From: JAPLDB01 sp038206355
Lineage (GTDB): Bacteria; Bacteroidota; Bacteroidia; AKYH767-A; 2013-40CM-41-45
Reading direction: 5' to 3'
Length of the DNA stretch: 64,000 bases
Assembly (NCBI GenBank): GCA_038206355.1
Contig: JBBRAY010000013.1
Location: 1 to 64,000 of the forward strand
The position numbers and the translations under genes were made by a program. Below, in pieces: positions 8,534 to 14,630 of the stretch. Position 1 is the stretch's first letter. The number at the start of each line of letters is the position of its first letter. Under the pieces are notes generated by a model that was given only the letters and a program-made list of their open reading frames with translations, was not told where the DNA came from and did no database searches.

Positions 8534-9130
8534 TTATGATTTTGCAAATTGAATCAATGGATTTATATTTCCCTTATCAGCTGTTCTTATTGCATTCAGG
8601 TAGTTGCTTCTTGTTTCACCTTTCCTCGAAATGCTTTCGAGACTCCATGTGAAGACAGGCTTACCGAAAATGTGATTAATGATCACATCTCCCATGAGCC
8701 GCGAATGCCTCCCGTTGCCGTTGGCGAAGCAATGAATTTGGACGATTCTATGCTTGTAACGAATAGAAAGTTCATCCACAGGATATGTTTTGTTGCCAAT
8801 CCAAAAGTTACAGTCATCGTTTAATTGCTTCAGCATGGTTCCTATTTGAATCCGGTCAACACCGAGATTTTTTTCTGACTTCCTGAATTCTCCTGCCCAC
8901 TTCCACACATCACCAAACATTTTCTTATGAAGTTCACGAACGAAATCTTCACTGATGATATTCTCCTTCGAAAACTTTCTACTCAATGTCCATTCAATTG
9001 CTTTTTCAATATTTTGTTGTTCGAATTCATCCAACTCCTCACGTGTGGTTATTGATGGAATGAGCAGTCCTTCTCTTTCATCTTCATCAAGCGGTGTTTG
9101 CCCATCAATATATTCAAGGTTTAATCCCAT
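8534..9130 (-). CDS. Fic-domain protein, mobile mystery protein B
   Basis: The 198-residue protein carries the Fic active-site loop HCFANGNGR (consensus HxFxxGNGR), with the catalytic His in IVQIHCF. Fic enzymes usually transfer AMP or a related group to target protein hydroxyls. The overall pattern (DGQTPLDEDEREGL at the start, FGDVWKWAGEFRKSEKNLG, then the Fic core) is that of mobile mystery protein B. Its start overlaps the end of the upstream HTH gene by 10 bases, so the two are translationally coupled. Toxin-like activity restrained by the partner is a reasonable inference, not shown by the sequence. Confidence 0.9.
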   Translation of the reverse strand: MGLNLEYIDGQTPLDEDEREGLLIPSITTREELDEFEQQNIEKAIEWTLSRKFSKENIISEDFVRELHKKMFGDVWKWAGEFRKSEKNLGVDRIQIGTMLKQLNDDCNFWIGNKTYPVDELSIRYKHRIVQIHCFANGNGRHSRLMGDVIINHIFGKPVFTWSLESISRKGETRSNYLNAIRTADKGNINPLIQFAKS

Positions 9131-9579
9131 AAATATTTTGGCATTTTATTTTTGATTTCTTCTGCCTTACTTTTTATTGCTTTGCTTATCCTGCTGTTTG
9201 AATTTTCCTGGTCTTCCAGTTTCATTGTGTGAGATGTGCGCATGACAATTTCCCGTGCAATTACATTTGCTCTTTTTTCAATCATCTCTTCGATACTTTC
9301 GCCTTGGGGAATAAAGCCGTAAACCAATTTCATATCGAGTGCGTTTGCAACTTCGCGTAGTGAATTAATTGAGACAGTTCCATGGGCCTCTCTCTTTTCA
9401 AGGTCTTTGACTCCCTGAGCGGACATATTTAACCTGTTTCCCAGCTGGCGCAAGGACATTTTAAGAGCTGTTCGGATGGTTAAAATCCACCCTTTTTGAG
9501 GAATAATGAGTTTTTCAAGTGGTTTGAACGCCTTTAACTTTCTGTCCACTTGCTCAATAAGGAGCTTTTGATTTGGCAT
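9121..9579 (-). CDS. XRE-type regulator, mobile mystery protein A
   Basis: The 152-residue protein has an XRE helix-turn-helix at about residues 30-85 (LRQLGNRLNMSAQGVKDLEKRE, then SINSLREVANALDMKLVYGF). It is followed by a helical tail rich in Glu and Lys. It fits mobile mystery protein A, the partner of the Fic protein encoded directly downstream with an overlap. Three identical-type palindromes lie immediately upstream; the nearest ends 3 bases from the start codon, indicating autorepression. The pair sits in an accessory island and was probably acquired horizontally. Confidence 0.87.
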   Translation of the reverse strand: MPNQKLLIEQVDRKLKAFKPLEKLIIPQKGWILTIRTALKMSLRQLGNRLNMSAQGVKDLEKREAHGTVSINSLREVANALDMKLVYGFIPQGESIEEMIEKRANVIAREIVMRTSHTMKLEDQENSNSRISKAIKSKAEEIKNKMPKYLWD

Positions 9580-9582
9580 ATC

Positions 9583-9668
9583 TTTAAAGTTATAGCTTTA
9601 AAACGATGGAACAAATTTAAAGTTATAGCTTTAAACATCAAAATATATTTTAAAGGTATGGCTTTAAA
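9583..9668. promoter_or_regulatory. Three phased operators upstream of the XRE-Fic pair
   Basis: Palindromes with TTTAAAG/CTTTAAA arms lie at 9583-9602, 9616-9635 and 9649-9668. The first two read TTTAAAGTTATAGCTTTAAA; the third has GTATGG in the centre. Their starts are spaced exactly 33 bp apart, close to three helical turns, so dimers would stack on one DNA face. The location next to the start codon suggests autorepression by the XRE protein. Confidence 0.85.
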
Positions 9669-9739
9669 AATGGAACGATTCGCTGCTGCTATTAAGAAAA
9701 GGAAGACCAAACAGTAGCAAATTCTTACTATTACATTTA

Positions 9740-10135
9740 CTACTTACGACTTCTCATCCGCTTTAAAATACTATTCCTCAGAGGAGCTGCTACCTTATTG
9801 TGATACTCTGAATCGAACATCGCCCGCCCATTTAATGGATGGAGAATAGCATTTATCCGGTCACTCAATTCCAGGTATCTATCAAAAACAAATGTAAATC
9901 CTTTATGCCTATGACGAATAAAATCTTTGTTCTCCGTCAGAAGATGGATGTGCTTCAAAACTATTTCCGGCTTTTCATCCGGTTCCGTTCCGGTATTGAA
10001 ACCAAATTCGCTATAAGCATCACAAGCCATAAAAACATAGGCTGGACCTTCCATTGTGGGAAATTGAATGTTAAAAAATGCAATGTATTCTCCTGACCGG
10101 GTAGCTTGGGGGAATGAAGGAGTTTTGTTTGTCAT
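9740..10135 (-). CDS. Uncharacterised 131-residue protein
   Basis: I do not recognise a characterised family. The protein has no signal peptide or membrane segment. It has a central AYVFMACDAYSEFGF strand-like segment, a charged PDEKPEIVLKHIHLLTENKDFI helix, and a basic C terminus (LKRMRSRK). The ACDAYSEF segment resembles the first strand of RNase H-fold (DDE) integrases, but the remaining catalytic acids cannot be placed, so this is only a resemblance. It stands alone between the XRE-Fic operators and a decayed two-component system. Confidence 0.6.
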   Translation of the reverse strand: MTNKTPSFPQATRSGEYIAFFNIQFPTMEGPAYVFMACDAYSEFGFNTGTEPDEKPEIVLKHIHLLTENKDFIRHRHKGFTFVFDRYLELSDRINAILHPLNGRAMFDSEYHNKVAAPLRNSILKRMRSRK

Positions 10136-10301
10136 TCTTGTAAAATTAATTGCTGCAAGGTAATCATGCTGTGGCTTTTTCGAGGAGAATCCGATATTTA
10201 TCAGGCCAGGCAGAAACTACTAAATTACAATTTATTTATTTATTTTATTTGTTTCGTCTGGCGCTAACATTATACGGTGACCTGCCGGCAGTAAAACTAC
10301 G

Positions 10302-10598
10302 CCCCTATTACAAAAACAGACGATAGCGGAATTGATCAATAATTCACTCAAGCATTCAGGGTGCAGTCTTATTAAACTAATCATGAAAAGGTATGAGAAG
10401 AAAACCATTATTATTTATACGGATAATGGAGTAAATAGCGGACCAGGGAAAATGGCAAGCCCCGGAATGGGATTAAAGAATATTGAATCGAGGGTAAATT
10501 CATTCAGGGGGACACTGCATAGGAATAAGAGTTTTGCTGATGGAGCTTATTACTCCATCTCTTTCGAAAATTATATTTTAGCTGAATCAAATGAATAA
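10302..10598 (+). pseudogene. Histidine kinase remnant (ATPase domain only)
   Basis: The frame encodes the ATP-binding end of a NarL-partner (HisKA_3-type) sensor kinase: N box in ELINNSLKHSG, G1-like DNG, and GMGLKNIESRV as the G2 box. The sensor, membrane and dimerisation regions are missing, and sequence upstream of about 10302 no longer resembles a kinase. No good start codon precedes the fragment. It overlaps the response regulator fragment by 8 bases, the usual arrangement for an intact operon, so both are remains of one two-component locus. Confidence 0.75.
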
Positions 10599-10890
10599 TA
10601 TGTTGGAATCTAATGGAATAAAGGTGATCGTAACTGATGACCATCCCATATATCGTGATGGCATGGCAGGTGCCTTAAAAAGAATGAAGCTGATTTCGAA
10701 AATTTCAATTGCTGCAAATGGCGAAGAAGTCCTTAGCCTATTGGAACACGATAATCATGATTTAGTATTGATGGATATTGGGATGAAGCCCATGGATGAA
10801 ATTGAAGCAACCTATATAATTCAAAAACGATTTCCGGGAGTTAAAGTGATTGCATTATCAATGTCAGATGATGTAAGTAAAGGGGCTTAG
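10591..10890 (+). pseudogene. Truncated NarL-type response regulator
   Basis: The 99 residues cover most of a receiver domain: acidic pair in VTDDHPIYRDG, phospho-acceptor Asp in LVLMDIGM, and the VKVIALSMSDD strand with the switch Ser/Thr. A TAG follows at once. The end of the receiver and the whole LuxR DNA-binding domain are missing. It could at most act as a phosphate sink. With the kinase fragment upstream this is most likely a decayed pair broken by rearrangement of the island. Confidence 0.75.
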
Positions 10891-10999
10891 TGGTGAAGTA
10901 TCAATATCCTATAGTACTTTATCTGAAGGCATCCCAATTTTCAACCATCCTGCCGGAACAATTTTATAGGTAAATCAGATAAATCACTACGTTCTCTTC

Positions 11000-11088
11000 G
11001 GTTAGTGAAGTATCCCCTCATGGCTAACTTACCATACATAAAAAGATTTGCAGATCTTCATTTTTTACAGGTATAAAGATTTATAACT
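11000..11088 (-). pseudogene. 5' remnant of a second ATPase gene
   Basis: The plus-strand sequence from GGTTAGTGAAGTA through TTACCATACA, ATCTTCATTTTTT and TTTATAACT matches the start region of the intact ATPase gene (12395-12487) almost base for base in blocks. On the minus strand it reads FMYGKLA...GYFTNR, against FVYGKLAGTDYFTNR in the intact protein. The remainder of this copy is deleted. It is followed by repeat block 2, exactly as the intact gene is followed by block 3. Confidence 0.85.
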
Positions 11089-11089
11089 T

Positions 11090-11127
11090 AATAGTTACTA
11101 ACCAAATAGTTACTAACCAAATAGCTA
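11090..11127. repeat. 15-bp tandem repeat block, copy 2
   Basis: AATAGTTACTAACCA is repeated with period 15, about two and a half units, next to the 5' end of the ATPase remnant. It is the same repeat as at 7941 and 12487. Confidence 0.85.
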
Positions 11128-11155
11128 CAAATGCAAAGCATATTTACAATACGCA

Positions 11156-11276
11156 AAAATCGAACAAGCCATCGCATTAAGTATTCATCCTAAGTGGATT
11201 TAACCCGTTTAATGATTTGAGTTACTCGCCGGTGAAGCGTGGACTAAAAACTTTACTACGACTTTACTTATGTTAA
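11156..11276 (+). pseudogene. Third copy of the pol IV 3' end
   Basis: After KIEQAIALS-type sequence and a one-base frame change it reads SGFNPFNDLSYSPVKRG, matching the pol IV C terminus (RGFNPFNGLSNSPVKRG). Nucleotide similarity continues about 20 bases past the pol IV stop codon, so non-coding flank was copied too. It lies between repeat block 2 and the intact ATPase gene. Confidence 0.85.
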
Positions 11277-11307
11277 ACTGCATCTTGAAGTCATACCCAA
11301 AAAATAA

Positions 11308-12477
11308 TTAACGTGCATAATTCCCCAGGACACATTTTTTAAACCAGGTTTTATACATAGGGTCGGAGAATTGAATAGTGGACTCCATTGTATCAATAAT
11401 CTCCTTTTGCTCGAGTGCCGATTTTATTTTTGCCACGTTTGCAGAGCTTCCGAGGCGGTAGCGATGTAATACATCAGCAGTGCTAAAACGGGTTTCCTCA
11501 TTGCTCAATGCTTTTAAAAAATTGAGCTGGGTATTTGATAGATGGTCTGTCTCCCGCTGGTAGAGCAAAGAGAGTTTATTAAGCAGGTTATCTACAGCTT
11601 CTTCAACATCGGACTTATTGCACTTCTTCCCGGAAACAAGCCACGTTTCATGAGCAAGCTGCTGGACAAAATATGAGTGGTTATCCATCAAAGTTGCAAT
11701 TTTTTCCGCCAGTTCTTCGCTGATGGATTTGCCTGTGGCCTTGAACCGTTTGACAATATATGAGACCCACTGATCCGTTTCTATTTTATCCAGAAATATA
11801 ACATCCCCGAACTTATAAAAAGGCATTGAGGGGTTTTCAAAGATCGTGGCCATCATCTGTCGCTTACTGCCATAAATGCAATAGACAGCCCGGTTGTGTT
11901 TCTGCCAGTGCGCACGAAGTTTTTTTTGAAAACCCACCGGTGAATTAAAATTGGAAATATTTTGAAATTCATCTATACAGACAACCAGTTTAATTTTCTT
12001 AATACGACAAATATTTTCTGCGAGATCAATAACTTCATCGGGGTGTTTCCTAAGTTGTTTCCATTCGAAGCCCAGCGATAAATCATGCTGTGGATCAACA
12101 GGAACGGTAAGTTGGGGAATCAATGTTTTAAAAAACTGCTTCACCCCTGCTATACGCTCATCCCATTTCGTTGCACTCGCTTTAATGAGCTCCTTGGCAT
12201 ACGCCTCATAAAACTCTTCTTCCGTCCGTACATTAAAAAGGTCAATAAAACAAAAGCGGATATCCTTATGTTTTCGCTGAAGCGATAAAGCAGTATGCCA
12301 TACAAGTGAAGATTTTCCCCAGCGTCTCGGGGAAATCAGGATCGTATTGATACCTGATAAAAAATTTCCCGTCAGTGATTTAATTTCGGCAGACCGGTTA
12401 GTGAAGTAATCGGTTCCGGCCAGTTTACCATACACAAATGGTTTTTCCATCTTCATTTTTTCTACAAACATACGCAT
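11308..12477 (-). CDS. AAA/archaeal-type ATPase (STAND-like) of unknown role
   Basis: The 389-residue protein has a P-loop in LISPRRWGKSSLVW (near residues 47-60), a Walker B in LVVCIDEFQNI and a sensor-like CIYGSKRQMM. A C-terminal winged-helix region follows (about 310-385). This matches the PF01637-type ATPases that are abundant and often multi-copy in Bacteroidota; their function is not established. The start is uncertain: FVYGK is preceded by Met codons at residues 1, 3, 8 and 10. The 15-bp repeats abut the 5' end and may carry its promoter. A deleted relative at 11000 and pol IV tail copies show it belongs to a tandemly repeated cassette. Confidence 0.82.
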   Translation of the reverse strand: MRMFVEKMKMEKPFVYGKLAGTDYFTNRSAEIKSLTGNFLSGINTILISPRRWGKSSLVWHTALSLQRKHKDIRFCFIDLFNVRTEEEFYEAYAKELIKASATKWDERIAGVKQFFKTLIPQLTVPVDPQHDLSLGFEWKQLRKHPDEVIDLAENICRIKKIKLVVCIDEFQNISNFNSPVGFQKKLRAHWQKHNRAVYCIYGSKRQMMATIFENPSMPFYKFGDVIFLDKIETDQWVSYIVKRFKATGKSISEELAEKIATLMDNHSYFVQQLAHETWLVSGKKCNKSDVEEAVDNLLNKLSLLYQRETDHLSNTQLNFLKALSNEETRFSTADVLHRYRLGSSANVAKIKSALEQKEIIDTMESTIQFSDPMYKTWFKKCVLGNYAR

Positions 12478-12486
12478 TTATAACTG

Positions 12487-12540
12487 AATAGTTACTAACC
12501 AAATAGTTACTAACTAAATAGTTACTAACTAAATGGTTAC
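12487..12540. repeat. 15-bp tandem repeat block, copy 3
   Basis: Four units of AATAGTTACTAAC[C/T]A with period 15 lie just upstream of the ATPase gene. Two of them form the 13-bp palindrome TAGTTACTAACTA. This is the longest and best-preserved block, matching the intact cassette. Confidence 0.85.
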
Positions 12541-12859
12541 AAATAAAATTTTTTCATAGTGCGCAGGAATCTACTGTTCCCACGCTGGGCGAAGCATGTT
12601 GCTACGCCCTGTTCCAAAACTAACTTCTTCATAACGCATTTAATATCAAACCCACGAAATAAAATTCTATTTAATTGGTTGTAGATATTCTTTGTGAATA
12701 CAGGAAGTTTTCGTAGCCAACGTGCAGGTATCCTGCCCATAGTAAATAATTCCAAAGCTATACTGAGCTGCCACGCCCCGCTTCACCTTTGGCACAAGCG
12801 GTATTGCTGATTATATTGCAGGTTATTTTTTTTTCCTGACATGGCTCATCATACAATAC
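12541..12859. other. Non-coding spacer, possible fourth pol IV tail scrap
   Basis: The 319 bases contain no convincing gene. Just after repeat block 3, TTCATAGTGCGCAG resembles TTCATAGCGCAGC at the start of the second pol IV tail copy, so a fourth, almost erased tail may begin here. A minus-strand open frame (12537-12755) has no recognisable features. Confidence 0.45.
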
Positions 12860-14470
12860 TTAATAAACAACCAGCTTTTTTGTTACCGCGCCTCCATTAT
12901 TTTGCAGTCGCATCAGGTAAACTCCCGTACCGGTATTTGGTGTTTGCAACTGCTGTTTATTAAATCCTGATGAAGCACTTATTATTTTTTGCAAAAGTAC
13001 GCGCCCGGTGATATCAATCAATTGTAAATTTATTTTCTCATTACCGTTGGCATAGAAGCTAACATCAATGGTTTCATTGTTTTGGTTTTGATACAAAGAA
13101 AAATCAGTGATCGGGTTTTGCGGGGTGGAAATTCCATCATGCAAAGGTGCGAGTTTTACGACCCACATATCCCATTGGCCATGATTGCCGCTAACGTCTC
13201 CATCATTTGAACATGTACCCCCAACGAAAATTAAACCCCCGTCTATAGTTTCCGCTATACTACTACCATTATCAATGCAATTGCCTCCGTAGCAATTTTG
13301 CCAGATTATATCTCCTGATAAATCTATATTTGCTACCCAGAAATCGGTTTGATAATGATGTCCGGTAATGTCACCATCATTAGAAGATGTACTTGATAAT
13401 ATTACATATGTGCTATCTGAAATCTGACAAACCGAATTTCCCCAATCGATACTCGTTCCTCCGAGACATTTTTGCCATTGTATGATTCCGGCACTATCCA
13501 GCTTGACTAGCCAACAGTCGGGACCGCCATGGGATCCTGTAACATCTCCATCAAAAGAATTGGTTTGTCCTAAAAACACATATCCTCCTGTAATATCCGT
13601 AATTATCTGTCCCTGCGCTCCAAAAGCCGGACTACCCTCTTCAAAAAATCCACCGTAACACTTTCCCCACTGAATATTCCCCATTTTATCAATTTTTGCA
13701 ACCCAATAATCCCAAGCTCCATGACTCCCGTTTATATCTCCATCATTGGAATAAGTATTCCCAAAAATAACGTATCCTGAATCCGGACATAATGCAATTG
13801 ATATTCCCAAATCGTTTGCGGTTCCGCCAAAGCATTTTGCCCATTGTATATTTCCCATGGAATCTATCCTGGTTACCCAAATATCAAATGCGGTTGACAA
13901 AGTATCATGAAGTCCTATAACATCGTGGTCATATGAGTCTGTACGTCCTATGAGAGCATAGCCACCCTCATAAGACTGAATAATTTGATCGGGTAGATCT
14001 TCATTAGAACCTCCATAACAATTTTGCCACTCAATCGTACCTGATGAGTCGCATTTAAAAACCCAGTAATCACCATTGCCAGGAATATTAACTCCTGTCA
14101 GATCTCCATCCATTGATGTTGTAAACCCTGCACATATAAAACCGCCATCATCAGTTATGAGTAATGAAGTTGCTTGCTCATCCAAGGTTCCGCCATAACA
14201 ACGTTGCCAAAGTAATATTCCAGTGCTATCTAGTCTTGTAATCCAAATATCATTGTGGTTTAACGAATGATTCCCTGAAACATCTCCATCATTTGAAATA
14301 GTACTCCCACCAACTAAGATATCCCCATTACTGTACTGCTTTATCGCAGCGGCACCGTCACCAAGGCTACCACCAAGGCATTTTTGCCATTGAATGGTGA
14401 GCGGTTGTGCATATGTATTTTCCCAGACACACAAAAACAATCCTAAACACAATAATGAAATGGTTTTCAT
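12860..14470 (-). CDS. Secreted seven-repeat (propeller-like) protein with T9SS type A tail
   Basis: The 536-residue protein has a signal peptide (about 1-21, ending NTYAQ). It then carries seven repeats of about 55-60 residues, each starting W-x-K/N/R-C-x-G-G and containing SNDGDVSGNHG-like Asp-rich loops followed by DYWVVKLDSxGNIQ. Seven such units fit a seven-bladed beta-propeller, and the Asp loops could bind calcium; both are inferences. The C-terminal 75 residues (DFSLYQNQN start, VYLMRLQNNGGAVTKKLVVY end) are a type A sorting domain for type IX secretion, so it should be exported to the surface. The ligand is unknown. Confidence 0.88.
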   Translation of the reverse strand: MKTISLLCLGLFLCVWENTYAQPLTIQWQKCLGGSLGDGAAAIKQYSNGDILVGGSTISNDGDVSGNHSLNHNDIWITRLDSTGILLWQRCYGGTLDEQATSLLITDDGGFICAGFTTSMDGDLTGVNIPGNGDYWVFKCDSSGTIEWQNCYGGSNEDLPDQIIQSYEGGYALIGRTDSYDHDVIGLHDTLSTAFDIWVTRIDSMGNIQWAKCFGGTANDLGISIALCPDSGYVIFGNTYSNDGDINGSHGAWDYWVAKIDKMGNIQWGKCYGGFFEEGSPAFGAQGQIITDITGGYVFLGQTNSFDGDVTGSHGGPDCWLVKLDSAGIIQWQKCLGGTSIDWGNSVCQISDSTYVILSSTSSNDGDITGHHYQTDFWVANIDLSGDIIWQNCYGGNCIDNGSSIAETIDGGLIFVGGTCSNDGDVSGNHGQWDMWVVKLAPLHDGISTPQNPITDFSLYQNQNNETIDVSFYANGNEKINLQLIDITGRVLLQKIISASSGFNKQQLQTPNTGTGVYLMRLQNNGGAVTKKLVVY

Positions 14471-14607
14471 TTGTCAGTTTGTTTTAATAATTTTAGTACA
14501 CTGATTATTTTATGATTGTGCTGTATTCATTCAAATGTACATAAAAAGATTTATCCGGAACTTTTTCAGCTGAGAATAAAAATGTGACTATATTAGGATC
14601 ATCGAAA

Positions 14608-14626
14608 ATGACTTTATAACAGTCAT
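14608..14626. promoter_or_regulatory. Putative damage-regulon operator, copy 2
   Basis: ATGACTTTATAACAGTCAT has perfect 6-bp arms, 7 bp when one flanking base each side is counted. It lies 4 bases before the dnaE ATG. It shares TGACTTT-N4-CAGTCA with the site before the radical SAM-pol IV operon. A bound repressor would cover the translation start region and probably the transcription start. A looser TGACTATATTAGGATCA at 14585 may be a weaker half-conserved site. Confidence 0.72.
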
Positions 14627-14630
14627 TATT

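Noticed and set aside
9658..9717. Plus-strand mini-frame MALKMERFAAAIKKRKTKQ beginning inside the third operator
   Set aside because: Only 19 residues and overlapping a palindrome. It may be chance, although a small divergent peptide cannot be excluded.
10250..10295. Possible integron attC-like site (GGCGCTAAC near 10260 with CTGCCGGCAG palindrome)
   Set aside because: The second core site and conserved spacing could not be found; no integrase is seen.
7941..12540. Repeat blocks as a possible CRISPR array
   Set aside because: Units are 15 bp and directly tandem with no spacers, and no cas genes are present.
12537..12755. Minus-strand frame of 72 codons after repeat block 3
   Set aside because: No domain, no start signal, composition like the surrounding non-coding DNA.
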